This document shows positions 17,514-28,803 of a DNA stretch of 38,930 bases, piece by piece. The first letter of the stretch is position 1. Each line of letters starts with the position of its first letter. Below the pieces are notes generated by a model, which worked only from the letters and a program-made list of their open reading frames with translations, was not told where the DNA came from and ran no database searches. Both the position numbers and the translations under genes were made by a program. Source of the DNA: Comamonadaceae bacterium (GTDB lineage Bacteria; Pseudomonadota; Gammaproteobacteria; Burkholderiales; Burkholderiaceae_C); assembly GCA_947447985.1 (NCBI GenBank), contig CANFLX010000024.1, forward strand, positions 1 through 38,930, written 5' to 3'.

Positions 17514-19253
17514 TTATTCGTTCGTAACGGCCATGACTTCCTCGATAGACGTCAAGCCCAGCCTGACTTTGTGCAGTCCCGCGTTGCGCAACGAGCGCAC
17601 GCCCTCGCGCTCTGCTTGCTCTGCAATATCGATTGCGGACCCGTCGCGCAAAATGATGCGCTGAATCTCCTCGCTCACCGGCATGACTTGGTAAATACCT
17701 ACCCGCCCTTTGTAACCATTGCTGCAACTGTTGCAACCCACCGGGCGGAACGGTTTCCAGCTTCCATCCAGGTCGCTCAATGTATACCCGGCGTCCAATA
17801 AAGATTGCTGCGGCAGATTGGCCTCTTCTTTGCATTTTGTGCAAAGCCGCCGCGCAAGGCGCTGTGCGGTAACGAGTACCACACTTGACGCAATGTTGAA
17901 TGGAGCAACGCCCATGTTGCGCAATCGCGTGATGGTCGAGGGGGCATCATTCGTATGCAGGGTCGACATGACCATATGACCCGTTTGTGCAGCCTTTATT
18001 GCGATATCCGCAGTTTCAAGATCGCGAATTTCCCCCACCATAATGATGTCTGGATCCTGACGCAGAAATGAACGCAGTGCTACAGCAAAAGTTAATCCCG
18101 CTTTTTCGTTGACGTTGACTTGGTTCACGCCGGGCAAGTTAATCTCAGAGGGATCTTCAGCCGTGGCTATGTTGACCCCTGGTTGGTTTAATATATTCAA
18201 GCACGTGTAGAGAGAGACAGTTTTTCCCGAGCCGGTTGGGCCCGTGGCGAGAACCATTCCATAAGGCCGGTGGATGGCCTTCAATAAGCGCGCCTTTTCT
18301 AATTCCTCGTAACCCAAGGCCTCAATCCCCATTTGGGCACTGCTGGGATCAAGAATACGAATCACTATTTTTTCGCCAAACAAGGTGGGCAAGGTGCTGA
18401 CACGAAAATCCACCACCTTTTTCGCACTCATTTTCATTTTCATCCGACCATCTTGTGGCAGACGCTTTTCCGAAATGTCAATGCGCGAGATGACCTTAAT
18501 GCGGGCCGCGAGTTTCTCTTTGATGCCGATCGGTGGCGCCGCAATTTCCCTTAACTCGCCGTCAATGCGAAAGCGCACTCGGTATGAAAACTCATAGGGT
18601 TCAAAATGAAGGTCCGATGCTCCCATCGCAAACGCGTCAAAAAGCATTTTCCTCAAAAATCGAACAATAGGGGCGTCGTCAATTTCGCTTTCTTGCTCGG
18701 TGTCTGAGATTTTCGTGTCGCCTTCAAACTCAAGGGTTTTGTCATCGAAGTCACTGGTCAAAAACTCGGCAGAAAATTGTTCTGACCCCTCGGAAAATCT
18801 CCCGGCGTTGATTGCTACCAACTTATCAAACTCCACAACCACCCATTCCACAGACAACTGGGTCGCAAATTTGATTTTTTCTGCGGCCTCTAGATTGGAG
18901 GGGTCGGCGGTCGCAATCACCATGGCATTACTGCGTTTTGCCAAGGGCAGCAGTTGATAGTCGCGGCAGATTTTTTCATCCAACAAATTAGGCGGAATCG
19001 CCTCAATATTGAGGGCGTCTAAATCAACCAAAGGTGAAATAAAGGCCTTGCACAGCGTGTGTGCCAGTGCGAAAGACGAAACTGCGCCCGAGTCAACAAG
19101 CTCGGAGACGAAACTCTTGTTCTGAGTCTTGGCTCTGCTGTAGATTCGTTCGGCTGTTTTTTGATCCAGAGTTCCGGCTAAAACCAACGCACGCCCGATA
19201 CCGGAAATCTTTTCGGAGGAGGTGTCGAAATGGTAATTTTCAAGGTGATTCAT
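17514..19253 (-). CDS. pilB: Type IV pilus assembly ATPase PilB
   Basis: A 579-residue hexameric ATPase powering pilus extension. The N-terminal MshEN/T2SSE-N domain (about 15-150) is followed by an acidic linker (160-192) and the secretion ATPase core. Walker A is GPTGSGKT (338-345), the Asp box contains EDPSEINLPGVNQV, and the Walker B/His region has IIMVGEIRD and STLHTNDAP. A zinc site is formed by C471/C474 and C507/C510. Length is normal. It leads the minus-strand run, 23 bases before pilC. Base composition is clearly lower in GC than neighbouring operons (18601-18660 has 25 G/C in 60). PilT is not in the window. Confidence 0.97.
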   Translation of the reverse strand: MNHLENYHFDTSSEKISGIGRALVLAGTLDQKTAERIYSRAKTQNKSFVSELVDSGAVSSFALAHTLCKAFISPLVDLDALNIEAIPPNLLDEKICRDYQLLPLAKRSNAMVIATADPSNLEAAEKIKFATQLSVEWVVVEFDKLVAINAGRFSEGSEQFSAEFLTSDFDDKTLEFEGDTKISDTEQESEIDDAPIVRFLRKMLFDAFAMGASDLHFEPYEFSYRVRFRIDGELREIAAPPIGIKEKLAARIKVISRIDISEKRLPQDGRMKMKMSAKKVVDFRVSTLPTLFGEKIVIRILDPSSAQMGIEALGYEELEKARLLKAIHRPYGMVLATGPTGSGKTVSLYTCLNILNQPGVNIATAEDPSEINLPGVNQVNVNEKAGLTFAVALRSFLRQDPDIIMVGEIRDLETADIAIKAAQTGHMVMSTLHTNDAPSTITRLRNMGVAPFNIASSVVLVTAQRLARRLCTKCKEEANLPQQSLLDAGYTLSDLDGSWKPFRPVGCNSCSNGYKGRVGIYQVMPVSEEIQRIILRDGSAIDIAEQAEREGVRSLRNAGLHKVRLGLTSIEEVMAVTNE

Positions 19254-19672
19254 GGTTTCAAAAGATACTTTTCACGGTCATGGTACTGCATTGGTGTTTC
19301 CGCGAAAGGCATTCGCTTTGAAGGGGGCGCTTGGTTTGCGACCACCGCGGCCAAAGGATGGTTTGGTGCTTGCGGTCTGTGTCTCGCATTTGTAAAGGAT
19401 GCTCCCAAAAACTCTTGGTTTTTGGCGTGCGGCAATTTTTCATTTTGGTAAGTGTAATGAAAATGCCAATTGGAGTGTTGCGGTTTTGCCGCGTTCAAGC
19501 GGTCTTGGAGTGGGTGCTTCCTGAGGGGCCTCAAGGAGCTGCGCAGGGAAGTGTGCGGCAGATCGCACAAATCGCACCTGGAGGGCAAATCGGACTCCAA
19601 TTAAGGGTAAACTCGGAGGCTAGCCGGGCCGCTGCGGGGTGCAAATGCACCTCCGGCAACCCTTCTAACACC
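19254..19672. other. 419-base region without a recognised gene (pilB upstream / tRNA-Leu upstream)
   Basis: Open frames exist on both strands but none shows a family pattern or a ribosome site, and I call no gene. The region must hold the pilB promoter (minus strand) and any promoter of tRNA-Leu (plus strand). TAAACT at 19608-19613 is a possible -10, without a good -35. GGTGCAAATGCACC at 19638-19651 is a perfect 14-base palindrome just ahead of the tRNA; it has no T-tract, so it is not an obvious terminator. In many Burkholderiales tpiA and secG occupy the space before this tRNA; neither is found here. Confidence 0.6.
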
Positions 19673-19757
19673 GCCGTCGTGGTGAAATTGGTAGACACGC
19701 TATCTTGAGGTGGTAGTGGCGAAAGCTTTGCGAGTTCGAGTCTCGCCGACGGCACCA
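19673..19757 (+). tRNA. tRNA-Leu (anticodon GAG)
   Basis: An 85-base tRNA with the acceptor stem GCCGTCG pairing with CGACGGC and an encoded ACCA end. The D-arm is GTG...CAC, the anticodon stem CTATC/GGTAG holds the loop TTGAGGT with GAG at 19707-19709, a long variable arm TGGCGAAAGCTTTG follows as in class II tRNAs, and the T-arm is CGAG-TTCGAGT-CTCG. It reads CUC/CUU leucine codons. It lies 66 bases upstream of nuoA and may share its transcript. Confidence 0.97.
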
Positions 19758-19823
19758 GAAATTTATTGCTCCAACCGGCTTTTTTGTAGGTTTGGGGCAA
19801 GCAACGGTGATCAGAATTTAGTG

Positions 19824-20183
19824 ATGCGCTTAGATCAATACCTTCCCGTCCTGATGTTCATTTTGGTCGGCGTGGCTGTCGGCATCATCCCCCAGGTTCT
19901 GGGCTACATCCTGGGACCGAACCGGCCCGACGCGGCAAAAAACTCCCCTTACGAATGCGGCTTTGAAGCGTTTGAAGACGCTCGCATGAAATTTGACGTG
20001 CGCTACTACCTGGTGGCCATTCTGTTTATTTTGTTCGACCTGGAAATCGCTTTTCTGTTTCCTTGGGCCGTTTCGCTCAAGGAAATCGGCCCTACGGGCT
20101 TCTGGTCGGTGATGGTTTTTCTGGCCATTCTGGTTGTGGGCTTTGCCTACGAGTGGAAAAAAGGCGCCCTGGATTGGGAGTGA
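19824..20183 (+). CDS. nuoA: NADH-quinone oxidoreductase subunit A
   Basis: A 119-residue membrane subunit of complex I with three hydrophobic segments (about 9-30, 62-83 and 90-110). The conserved loop [11 protein letters not shown], which contacts the quinone-binding region, and the [11 protein letters not shown] helix start are intact. The ATG at 19824 gives the usual length; a GTG directly before it is also possible. No strong ribosome site is seen. First gene of a 14-gene operon. Confidence 0.97.
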   Translation: MRLDQYLPVLMFILVGVAVGIIPQVLGYILGPNRPDAAKNSPYECGFEAFEDARMKFDVRYYLVAILFILFDLEIAFLFPWAVSLKEIGPTGFWSVMVFLAILVVGFAYEWKKGALDWE

Positions 20184-20187
20184 TGCA

Positions 20188-20667
<480 letters not shown>

Positions 20668-20672
20668 ACACC

Positions 20673-21281
20673 ATGACTGAATATTCGGTTCGTCCTGAAG
20701 CTACCCGGGACGCAGTGACACAGGCGCTGGGCGACAAAGCGAAGCACATCACCATCGCGCTTGGCGAGGTGACCGTTCAAGTGGCCGCGCGCGACTACCA
20801 CGCTGCGGCGCTGATATTGCGGGACGCTCCCGGTTGCCAGTTTGAGCAAATGGTCGATCTGTGCGCCGTGGACTACTCCGACTACCAAGGGGCGGCCCAA
20901 GAAGCTTCCCGCTACTGCGTGGTCGTGCACCTGCTGTCCGTGAGCTTGAACCAGCGCCTGCGTCTGAAAGTGTTTGCGCTGGACGACGACATGCCTGTCG
21001 TGGAGTCGATCAACGACATCTGGAATTCGGCCAATTGGTTCGAGCGCGAGGCCTTTGACCTGTTTGGCGTGGTTTTTGAGGGCCATGAAGACCTGCGCCG
21101 CATCCTGACCGACTATGGTTTTATCGGGCACCCGTTTCGCAAAGATTTTCCGACCACTGGCCATGTGGAAATGCGCTACGACGCCGAGCAGGCGCGCGTC
21201 ATTTACCAGCCGGTCACGATCGAGACGCGTGAAATCACGCCGCGCATCGTTCGCGAAGACAAATACGGAGGCCTGCATTAA
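20673..21281 (+). CDS. nuoC: NADH-quinone oxidoreductase subunit C
   Basis: A 202-residue peripheral-arm subunit of the 30-kDa family, binding NuoD and NuoB near the quinone site. The signature [29 protein letters not shown] and the following HPFRKDFP are intact. The ATG at 20673 is preferred; a TTG nine bases earlier would overlap nuoB. It is a separate gene and not fused to nuoD, unlike in E. coli. Confidence 0.97.
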   Translation: MTEYSVRPEATRDAVTQALGDKAKHITIALGEVTVQVAARDYHAAALILRDAPGCQFEQMVDLCAVDYSDYQGAAQEASRYCVVVHLLSVSLNQRLRLKVFALDDDMPVVESINDIWNSANWFEREAFDLFGVVFEGHEDLRRILTDYGFIGHPFRKDFPTTGHVEMRYDAEQARVIYQPVTIETREITPRIVREDKYGGLH

Positions 21282-21293
21282 GCAGAGACTCGC

Positions 21294-22547
21294 ATGGCTG
21301 AAATCAAAAATTACACCCTGAACTTTGGGCCGCAGCATCCTGCGGCCCACGGCGTATTGCGCTTGGTGCTCGAGCTCGACGGCGAGGTCATCCAACGCGC
21401 GGATCCGCACATTGGCTTGCTGCACCGCGCCACCGAAAAATTGGCGGAAACCAAGACCTATTTGCAGGCATTGCCGTACATGGACCGGCTCGACTACGTG
21501 TCCATGATGTGCAATGAGCACGCCTACTGCCTGGCCATTGAGAAGCTCCTGGGCATCGAGGTGCCCGTGCGTGCGCAGTACATCCGCGTGATGTTTGCCG
21601 AGATTACCCGCCTCTTGAACCACCTGATGTGGTTGGGTTCGCACGGCAACGACTGCGGCAGCTCCACGATTTTGATTTACACCTTCCGCGAGCGTGAAGA
21701 CCTGTTTGACATGTACGAAGCCGCCAGCGGCGCGCGCATGCACGCAGCCTACTTCCGTCCGGGCGGCGTGTACCGCGATTTGCCGGACACCATGCCGCAG
21801 TTCAAGGCAAGCCGCGTGCGCAATGCCAAGGGTGTGGCCGATCTGAACAAAAACCGCCAAGGCTCCTTGCTGGACTTTATTGGCGACTTCACCCAACGCT
21901 TTCCCGCGTGCCTGGACGAGTACCACACGCTGCTCACAGAAAACCGCATCTGGAAGCAGCGTACCGTCAACATTGGCATCGTCACCCCCGAGCGCGCTCT
22001 GAACATGGGCTTCACCGGCCCGATGTTGCGCGGCTCCGGTATCGCCTGGGACCTGCGCAAAAAGCAGCCCTATGACGTGTATTCGCAGCTGGACTTTGAC
22101 ATTCCCGTGGGCAAAACCGGCGACGTCTACGACCGCTACCTGGTGCGTATGGAAGAGATGAAGCAGTCCAACCGCATCATCGCCCAGTGTGTGGAGTGGC
22201 TCCAAGCCAATCCCGGCCCCGTGATTACCGACAACCACAAGGTGGCGCCGCCCTCGCGCGAGGAAATGAAGAACAACATGGAAGGCTTGATTCACCACTT
22301 CAAGCTGTTCACCGAAGGCTTCCACGTGCCCGAAGGCCAGGCCTATGCAGCGGTTGAGCATCCCAAAGGGGAGTTTGGTATTTACATCGTCAGTGACGGT
22401 GCCAACAAGCCCTACCGTCTGAAGATTCGTCCGCCGGGCTTCGCCCATTTGGCGGGTCTCAATGAGATGGCCAAGGGCCACATGATTGCCGATGCGGTGT
22501 CCATTATTGGCACCATGGACATTGTTTTTGGAGAGATTGACCGATGA
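21294..22547 (+). CDS. nuoD: NADH-quinone oxidoreductase subunit D
   Basis: A 417-residue 49-kDa-family subunit, forming the quinone-binding cavity with NuoB. The N-terminal loop [20 protein letters not shown] holds the histidine that lies near the quinone head group. The C-terminus ends [12 protein letters not shown], as is usual. Length is normal and no N-terminal fusion is seen. The stop overlaps the nuoE start (ATGA at 22544-22547). Confidence 0.98.
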   Translation: MAEIKNYTLNFGPQHPAAHGVLRLVLELDGEVIQRADPHIGLLHRATEKLAETKTYLQALPYMDRLDYVSMMCNEHAYCLAIEKLLGIEVPVRAQYIRVMFAEITRLLNHLMWLGSHGNDCGSSTILIYTFREREDLFDMYEAASGARMHAAYFRPGGVYRDLPDTMPQFKASRVRNAKGVADLNKNRQGSLLDFIGDFTQRFPACLDEYHTLLTENRIWKQRTVNIGIVTPERALNMGFTGPMLRGSGIAWDLRKKQPYDVYSQLDFDIPVGKTGDVYDRYLVRMEEMKQSNRIIAQCVEWLQANPGPVITDNHKVAPPSREEMKNNMEGLIHHFKLFTEGFHVPEGQAYAAVEHPKGEFGIYIVSDGANKPYRLKIRPPGFAHLAGLNEMAKGHMIADAVSIIGTMDIVFGEIDR

Positions 22548-23035
22548 TCTCGGATGCCACCAAAGCGCGCTTCGACCGCGAAGTTGCCAAATTTCCCGCA
22601 GACCAGAAACAGTCTGCTGTGATGGCATGCCTGTCCATCGTGCAGCAAGAGCTGGGTTGGGTGAGCCCAGAGAGCGAGCGCGTGGTGGCCGATCACCTGG
22701 GCATGGCGCTCATGGCGGTGCACGAAGTCACCACCTTCTACAACATGTACAACCAAAAGCCGGTGGGCAAGTACAAACTCAATGTGTGTACCAATTTGCC
22801 CTGCCAGTTGCGCGGTGGCGCGCAGGCTTTGGCGCACCTGGAGCACACATTGGGCATCCATGCAGGCCAAACCACGGCCGACGGACTGATCACCCTGCAG
22901 CCCAGCGAATGCCAAGGCGCATGCGCGGACGCCCCCGTTTTGCTGGTCAACGACCGCACCATGTGCAGCTTTATGAGCAACGAGAAATTGGACCAATTGA
23001 TTGAAGGCCTGAAGGCCTCGGAGGGCGGTCTGTGA
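22544..23035 (+). CDS. nuoE: NADH-quinone oxidoreductase subunit E
   Basis: A 163-residue thioredoxin-fold subunit of the NADH-oxidising module. It binds the [2Fe-2S] cluster N1a through C82, C87, C123 and C127, seen as CTNLPC and SECQGAC. The N-terminal helical part contains YLGW-type spacing around QELGWVSPE. Translationally coupled on both sides: ATGA with nuoD and GTGA with nuoF. Confidence 0.97.
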   Translation: MISDATKARFDREVAKFPADQKQSAVMACLSIVQQELGWVSPESERVVADHLGMALMAVHEVTTFYNMYNQKPVGKYKLNVCTNLPCQLRGGAQALAHLEHTLGIHAGQTTADGLITLQPSECQGACADAPVLLVNDRTMCSFMSNEKLDQLIEGLKASEGGL

Positions 23036-24384
23036 GCGTGCATCAACTGCTTTCCCAATTCCAGGCTACGGGCTTGGAGTCGTCCTTCCACGGACGCCAT
23101 ATCCAACCGCAAATCATGGCGGACCTGGATGGATCCAATTGGGGCCTGGATGCCTACATTGCGCGTGGCGGCTATGCGGCACTGCGCAAAATATTGGGCA
23201 AAGACGGTGGCGAAGGTCTGACCCAGGACCAGGTCATCGCAACGGTGAAAGAGTCCGGCTTGCGTGGCCGCGGCGGTGCGGGTTTTCCCACCGGACTGAA
23301 GTGGAGCTTTATGCCCCGCCAGTTCCCCGGTCAAAAGTACCTGGTGTGCAACTCGGACGAAGGTGAGCCCGGAACCTGCAAAGACCGCGACATCATGCAG
23401 TTCAATCCCCATGCGGTGATTGAAGGCATGGCCATTGCCGCCTTCGCCATGGGCATCAACGTGGGCTACAACTACATCCACGGCGAGATCTTCCAAACCT
23501 ACGAGCGTTTTGAAGAAGCTTTGGAACAAGCCCGCGCCGCTGGTTTGTTGGGCCCCAACATCATGGGTAGCAGCTTCAGTTTTGAACTGCACGCCAGCCA
23601 CGGGTTTGGCGCCTATATTTGCGGCGAAGAAACGGCCTTGCTGGAGTCTTTGGAAGGCAAAAAAGGCCAGCCGCGCTTCAAGCCACCGTTTCCTGCAAGC
23701 TTTGGTTTGTACGGCAAGCCCACCACCATCAACAACACCGAAACCTTCGCGGCCGTCCCTTGGATTATTCGCAACGGCGGCGCGGCCTACCTGGCCTGCG
23801 GCAAGCCCAACAACGGTGGCACCAAAATCTTCTCGGTCAGCGGCGACGTGGAACGCCCCGGCAACTACGAGATCCCCATGGGCACGCCTTTCTCTACGTT
23901 GCTGGAGCTGGCAGGCGGTGTTCGCACCGGGCGTCAACTCAAAGCAGTGATTCCCGGCGGCTCCTCGGCCCCCGTGTTGCCTGCCAGCATCATGATGGAC
24001 GTCACCATGGACTACGACTCCATCGCCAAGGCGGGTTCCATGCTCGGCTCGGGTGCAGTCATCGTGATGGACGACTCGCGCTGCATGGTCAAGGCACTGC
24101 AACGCTTGTCCTACTTCTATTCCCACGAATCCTGTGGCCAATGCACCCCCTGCCGTGAAGGCACGGGCTGGCTGTGGCGCATGGTGGACCGCATTGAAAA
24201 CGGTCAAGGCCGTGCCAGCGATCTGGACATGCTCGACAGCGTGGCGGGTGACATCATGGGCCGCACTATTTGTGCGCTGGGCGACGCCGCGGCGATGCCG
24301 GTGCGCGGCATGCTCAAGCACTTCCGCGATGAATTTGTTTACCACGTAGAGCACAAGACCTGCGTGGTCGGCGCTTACGTTTGA
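23032..24384 (+). CDS. nuoF: NADH-quinone oxidoreductase subunit F
   Basis: A 450-residue flavoprotein subunit that oxidises NADH. The glycine-rich FMN/NAD loop is [12 protein letters not shown] (77-88), followed by [15 protein letters not shown]. The [4Fe-4S] cluster N3 is bound by C368, C371, C374 (SCGQCTPC) and C414 (ICALGD). The start is GTG at 23032, overlapping the nuoE stop as GTGA; a second GTG two codons on is possible. Length is typical of proteobacterial NuoF. Confidence 0.98.
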   Translation: MSVHQLLSQFQATGLESSFHGRHIQPQIMADLDGSNWGLDAYIARGGYAALRKILGKDGGEGLTQDQVIATVKESGLRGRGGAGFPTGLKWSFMPRQFPGQKYLVCNSDEGEPGTCKDRDIMQFNPHAVIEGMAIAAFAMGINVGYNYIHGEIFQTYERFEEALEQARAAGLLGPNIMGSSFSFELHASHGFGAYICGEETALLESLEGKKGQPRFKPPFPASFGLYGKPTTINNTETFAAVPWIIRNGGAAYLACGKPNNGGTKIFSVSGDVERPGNYEIPMGTPFSTLLELAGGVRTGRQLKAVIPGGSSAPVLPASIMMDVTMDYDSIAKAGSMLGSGAVIVMDDSRCMVKALQRLSYFYSHESCGQCTPCREGTGWLWRMVDRIENGQGRASDLDMLDSVAGDIMGRTICALGDAAAMPVRGMLKHFRDEFVYHVEHKTCVVGAYV

Positions 24385-24397
24385 TTGGTATCACACC

Positions 24398-26524
24398 ATG
24401 GTTGAAATCGAACTCGACGGCAAAAAAGTAGAAATCGTGGAAGGCAGCATGGTCATGCATGCAGCCGAGAAGGCGGGCACCTACATCCCTCACTTCTGTT
24501 ACCACAAGAAGCTCAGCATTGCCGCCAACTGCCGCATGTGCCTGGTGGATATTGAAAAAGCACCCAAGCCCATGCCCGCCTGCGCCACACCCGTGACCCA
24601 AGGCATGGTCGTGCGCACCAAGTCCGACAAGGCGATCAAGGCCCAGCAGTCGGTGATGGAGTTTCTGCTGATCAACCACCCGCTGGATTGCCCGATTTGC
24701 GACCAGGGCGGTGAGTGCCAGTTGCAAGATCTGGCTGTGGGCTACGGTGGTTCCGGTTCGCGCTACGCCGAAGAAAAACGGGTCGTGGCCGTGAAAGACG
24801 TCGGACCGCTCATCAGCATGCAAGAGATGAGCCGTTGCATCCATTGCACCCGCTGCGTGCGCTTTGGACAGGAAGTCGCCGGTGTCATGGAGTTGGGCAT
24901 GTCCAACCGGGGTGAACACTCCGAAATCGAAACCTTTCTGGGTCAAACCATTGACTCCGAACTCTCCGGCAACATGATTGACATTTGCCCCGTGGGTGCG
25001 CTGACCAGCAAACCCTTTCGCTACAGCGCCCGCACCTGGGAATTGTCCCGCCGCAAATCGGTCAGCCCGCACGACTCGACTGGCGCCAATTTGATTGTTC
25101 AGGTCAAAAACAACCAGGTGCTGCGGGTCGTCCCCTTTGAAAACGAAGCGGTGAACGAGTGCTGGATTGCAGACCGGGACCGTTTTTCCTACGAAGCGCT
25201 GAACGCGCCCGACCGTTTGACCTCGCCCATGATCAAGCATGGTGGCAAGTGGACCAACGTGGACTGGCAAACCGCCCTGGAATACGTGGCCAATGGCCTC
25301 AAAGAAATCAAAGCCAACCATGGCGCAGCCGCCATCGGCGCGCTGGTCAGCCCGCACAGCACGCTGGAAGAACTGCACCTCGCAGGCCAGCTGGTGCGCG
25401 GTCTGGGAAGCCAAAACATCGACTACCGCCTGCGCAACGCGGATTTCACCCCCACCAACGGCGTGCGCTATTTGGGCATGCCGATCGCGTCCTTGAGCAC
25501 CTTGCAACGTGTGCTGGTCGTGGGCTCCAACTTGCGCAAAGACCACCCTCTGTTTGCACAGCGCATTCGTCAAGCGGCCAAGTCGGGCGCTGCCGTGCAT
25601 GTGCTGGGTTCGGGCCGCAATGACTGGGCCATGGGCCTGAAGCAAGAAATCCAAGCGCCTGCCGCCGATTGGCTGGTGCAATTGCAAGGCATAGCCGCCG
25701 CGCTGGCAGACATTGCCCAAGTGCCTTCGCAGTACGCGGTGACTCCCTCAGCGCAGGCACAGGCCATCGCCAAGTCTTTGGCGGGTGGCGAGCGCAAAGC
25801 CATTTTGCTGGGCAACGCTGCGGCCCACCATGGCCAGGCCTCGGCACTGTTGGCCGTTGCCAACGTCATTGGACGGCTTTGCGGTGCGACGGTGGGTTAC
25901 TTGACCGAAGCCGCCAACACCGTGGGCGCGCAGTTTGTCCATGCCACACCCGGCCAAGGCGGCTTGGATGCTGGGCAAATGTTGGGCGGCGCATTGAAAG
26001 CGGTTCTGCTGCTCAATACCGAACCTGCATTTGACAGCGCACCCGGCTCCGTGGCCGTGAGCACGCTGGCCCAGGCCGAGATGGTCGTGAGTCTGAGCCC
26101 CTTCAAAACCAATTTGGATTGCGCCGACGTGTTGCTGCCGATTGCGCCCTTTAGCGAAACCCCGGGCACGTTTGTCAACGCCGAAGGCCGGGTGCAGAGC
26201 TTCCACGCGGTGGTCAAACCGCTGGCCGAGACCCGTCCCGCTTGGAAGGTGTTGCGCGTTTTGGGCAACATGATGAAGCTCGACGGTTTTGACTACGAGT
26301 CTGCGCAAGAGGTTCTCCAAGCCGTGTTTGGCGCTGAGGCACCGGCCTTCTTGCCCGTCGGACGCCTGAGCAACGACTGCGACGCGCCGTTCACCGGGGC
26401 CTACCAGGGTGCAGAGCCTTGCGTGGCCCGTATTTACCAGCTTGACTCCCTGGTGCGCCGCGCCACCAGCTTGCAGCTGAGTGCCGACGCCCGTGTGGCT
26501 GCCAGCGAAGGAGTGTTGGCATGA
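24398..26524 (+). CDS. nuoG: NADH-quinone oxidoreductase subunit G
   Basis: A 708-residue iron-sulfur subunit. The N-terminal ferredoxin domain binds N1b through C34, C45, C48 and C62. N5 is bound by H94, C98, C101 and C107. N4 is bound by C147, C150, C153 and C197. The rest is an inactive molybdopterin-oxidoreductase-like domain. The cysteines of the extra cluster N7, present in E. coli NuoG, are absent after residue 200, so this is the shorter mitochondrial-type form. The stop overlaps nuoH (ATGA). Confidence 0.98.
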   Translation: MVEIELDGKKVEIVEGSMVMHAAEKAGTYIPHFCYHKKLSIAANCRMCLVDIEKAPKPMPACATPVTQGMVVRTKSDKAIKAQQSVMEFLLINHPLDCPICDQGGECQLQDLAVGYGGSGSRYAEEKRVVAVKDVGPLISMQEMSRCIHCTRCVRFGQEVAGVMELGMSNRGEHSEIETFLGQTIDSELSGNMIDICPVGALTSKPFRYSARTWELSRRKSVSPHDSTGANLIVQVKNNQVLRVVPFENEAVNECWIADRDRFSYEALNAPDRLTSPMIKHGGKWTNVDWQTALEYVANGLKEIKANHGAAAIGALVSPHSTLEELHLAGQLVRGLGSQNIDYRLRNADFTPTNGVRYLGMPIASLSTLQRVLVVGSNLRKDHPLFAQRIRQAAKSGAAVHVLGSGRNDWAMGLKQEIQAPAADWLVQLQGIAAALADIAQVPSQYAVTPSAQAQAIAKSLAGGERKAILLGNAAAHHGQASALLAVANVIGRLCGATVGYLTEAANTVGAQFVHATPGQGGLDAGQMLGGALKAVLLLNTEPAFDSAPGSVAVSTLAQAEMVVSLSPFKTNLDCADVLLPIAPFSETPGTFVNAEGRVQSFHAVVKPLAETRPAWKVLRVLGNMMKLDGFDYESAQEVLQAVFGAEAPAFLPVGRLSNDCDAPFTGAYQGAEPCVARIYQLDSLVRRATSLQLSADARVAASEGVLA

Positions 26525-27597
26525 TCGACGCGATCTACAACTTCGGCTTGCAGCTGTCAGCGCAGTCGTGGTGGACGGTGGTCGCCTGGCCTGTGGTCTG
26601 GACCCTAATGAAAATTGTGGTGGTGGTGCTGCCCCTCATGGGAGCAGTCGCTTACCTCACGCTGTGGGAGCGCAAGTTCCTGGGCTGGATGCAGGTGCGC
26701 TTGGGGCCCAACCGCGTCGGGCCTTGGGGCTTGTTGCAGCCGATTGCCGACGCATTGAAGCTGCTGACCAAAGAGATTTTGGTGCCTGCTGCGGCCAACA
26801 AAGGCCTGTTCTTTATCGGCCCCATTCTGACCATCATGCCGGCCTTGGCGGCTTGGGCCGTAGTGCCGTTTGGGCCCGACGTGGCCTTGGCCAATGTCAA
26901 CGCTGGTTTGTTGTTTGTGATGGCCATCACCTCGATGGAGGTCTATGGCGTGGTGATCGCCGGTTGGGCCTCCAATTCCAAATACGCGTTTCTGGGCGCC
27001 TTGCGCGCGTCAGCCCAGATGGTGAGCTACGAAATCGCGATGGGCTTTTGCCTGGTGATTGTGCTCATGATCACCGGCAGCATGAACATGACTGACATCG
27101 TGGTCGCGCAGTCCAAGGGCACGTTCGCATCCCAAGGTTTGGGGGTGCTGTCGTGGAACTGGTTGCCTTTGTTGCCCATTTTTGTGGTGTACGTGATTTC
27201 TGGTCTCGCTGAGACCAACCGCCATCCTTTCGACGTGGTGGAGGGCGAGGCCGAGATCGTGGCCGGGCACATGGTGGAGTACTCCGGCATGTCCTACGCC
27301 ATGTTTTATTTGGCCGAGTACGCGAACATGTGGCTGGTGTCCATTCTGGCGGCCATCATGTTCCTGGGCGGTTGGCTGTCGCCCGTGGCATTCTTGGATT
27401 GGGTTCCTGGCGGCATTTGGCTGGGTATCAAGACCTGTGCCATCGTGAGTTTGTTCATTTGGGTGCGTGCCACCTTCCCCCGGTTCCGCTACGACCAGAT
27501 CATGCGTCTGGGTTGGAAAGTATTTATCCCCGTCACCTTGGTGTGGCTGGTGGTTGTTGGGGTCTGGATGCAGACGCCCATGAATATCTGGAAATAA
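26521..27597 (+). CDS. nuoH: NADH-quinone oxidoreductase subunit H
   Basis: A 358-residue membrane subunit with about eight hydrophobic segments, joining the peripheral arm to the membrane arm at the quinone channel. The conserved loop [19 protein letters not shown] and the acidic stretch [19 protein letters not shown] are intact. These charged residues are tied to quinone entry and proton coupling. The start overlaps nuoG by four bases. The next gene follows after nine bases. Confidence 0.98.
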   Translation: MIDAIYNFGLQLSAQSWWTVVAWPVVWTLMKIVVVVLPLMGAVAYLTLWERKFLGWMQVRLGPNRVGPWGLLQPIADALKLLTKEILVPAAANKGLFFIGPILTIMPALAAWAVVPFGPDVALANVNAGLLFVMAITSMEVYGVVIAGWASNSKYAFLGALRASAQMVSYEIAMGFCLVIVLMITGSMNMTDIVVAQSKGTFASQGLGVLSWNWLPLLPIFVVYVISGLAETNRHPFDVVEGEAEIVAGHMVEYSGMSYAMFYLAEYANMWLVSILAAIMFLGGWLSPVAFLDWVPGGIWLGIKTCAIVSLFIWVRATFPRFRYDQIMRLGWKVFIPVTLVWLVVVGVWMQTPMNIWK

Positions 27598-27606
27598 GAG
27601 ACGCAC

Positions 27607-28128
27607 ATGGCTTCACACAATCTGGCCTACAAACCAGCGCCTTTTTCGATGCGCGATTTTCTCCAAAGCTTTTTGCTCTTGGAGTTGCTCAAGGGCATGG
27701 CCCTGACGATGCGCTACGCCTTCCGTAAAAAGGTCACGGTTCAGTTTCCTGAAGAGAAAACACCTTTGTCGCCCCGATTCCGGGGTCTGCATGCGCTGCG
27801 CCGTTACGACAACGGCGAAGAACGCTGCATTGCCTGTAAGCTGTGCGAAGCCGTTTGCCCGGCCATGGCCATCACCATCGAGTCCGATGTGCGCGACGAC
27901 GGCTCGCGCCGCACCACGCGCTATGACATTGATTTGACCAAGTGCATCTTCTGCGGTTTTTGCGAAGAGAGCTGTCCGGTGGACTCCATTGTGGAAACAC
28001 AGATTCTGGAATACCACGGGGAAAAGCGGGGCGACCTTTATTTCACCAAAGAGATGTTGCTGGCCGTGGGCGACCGCTACGAGACCGAAATTGCAGCGGC
28101 CAAGCAGGCTGATGCCAAGTACCGCTAA
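27607..28128 (+). CDS. nuoI: NADH-quinone oxidoreductase subunit I
   Basis: A 173-residue ferredoxin-like subunit carrying clusters N6a and N6b. The first motif is [12 protein letters not shown] (C74, C77, C80, C84) and the second [12 protein letters not shown] (C113, C116, C119, C123). An amphipathic N-terminal helix lies on the membrane. Length is typical. Gap of 24 bases to the nuoJ ATG. Confidence 0.98.
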   Translation: MASHNLAYKPAPFSMRDFLQSFLLLELLKGMALTMRYAFRKKVTVQFPEEKTPLSPRFRGLHALRRYDNGEERCIACKLCEAVCPAMAITIESDVRDDGSRRTTRYDIDLTKCIFCGFCEESCPVDSIVETQILEYHGEKRGDLYFTKEMLLAVGDRYETEIAAAKQADAKYR

Positions 28129-28152
28129 GCGACTGCACGAAAGATTTTGAAT

Positions 28153-28803
28153 ATGAGTGTCACCACCGGTCTTTTTTACGCCTTTGCGGCGGTTCTGCTG
28201 TTTGCCGCCTTCAGGGTGATCACCGCCCGCAACCCGGTCCATGCGGCCCTGTATTTGGTGCTGACCTTTTTCCAGGCGTCCATGGTCTGGATGCTGCTGA
28301 AGGCTGAGTTTTTGTCGATCACATTGGTGTTGGTCTACGTCGGTGCTGTGATGGTCTTGTTCTTGTTCGTCGTGATGATGATGGACATCAATGTGGAAAA
28401 CCTGCGGGCCGGTTTTTGGAACCACTTCCCGCTGGCTGCTGCCGTGGGCGTGGTCATCGCCCTGGAGATGGCAGCCGTCCTGATGGGCGGATTTCGCGTG
28501 GTGGAGGATCCGAATGCGGTGGCAGAGGCCGCAGGCGGGCTCTCCAACACCCAGCAGTTGGGCAAGCTTATTTACACCCAGTACCTTTTCCCCTTAGAGA
28601 TTGCGGCAGCGATATTGCTGGTCGCCATGATCGCCGCCATCGCCTTGACCCTGCGCGCGCGCAAGGACAGCAAGTATGTGAGCCCGGGTGACCAGGTGCG
28701 TGTCAAATCGGCGGACCGTATGACCGTCTTGAAAATGTCGGCCAGCCAAGTGGCTCCCGAGCCCGTGGTGGAAGTGGCCTCGCAGCCGGAGAACAAAGCA
28801 TGA
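28153..28803 (+). CDS. nuoJ: NADH-quinone oxidoreductase subunit J
   Basis: A 216-residue membrane subunit with five hydrophobic segments, including [19 protein letters not shown] with the pi-bulge region implicated in coupling. It has a roughly 45-residue hydrophilic C-terminal tail (from about residue 170, [14 protein letters not shown]), which looks lineage-specific. The ATG at 28153 is used; a TTG two codons earlier is possible. Overlaps nuoK by four bases (ATGA). Confidence 0.96.
   Translation: MSVTTGLFYAFAAVLLFAAFRVITARNPVHAALYLVLTFFQASMVWMLLKAEFLSITLVLVYVGAVMVLFLFVVMMMDINVENLRAGFWNHFPLAAAVGVVIALEMAAVLMGGFRVVEDPNAVAEAAGGLSNTQQLGKLIYTQYLFPLEIAAAILLVAMIAAIALTLRARKDSKYVSPGDQVRVKSADRMTVLKMSASQVAPEPVVEVASQPENKA

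Noticed and set aside
19254..19672. secG or a secG remnant before tRNA-Leu
   Set aside because: None of the frames here shows the hydrophobic segments or Gly/Ser-rich pattern of SecG.
19673..19757. Integration site (att) at tRNA-Leu
   Set aside because: No second copy of the tRNA 3' end and no integrase gene are seen in the window.
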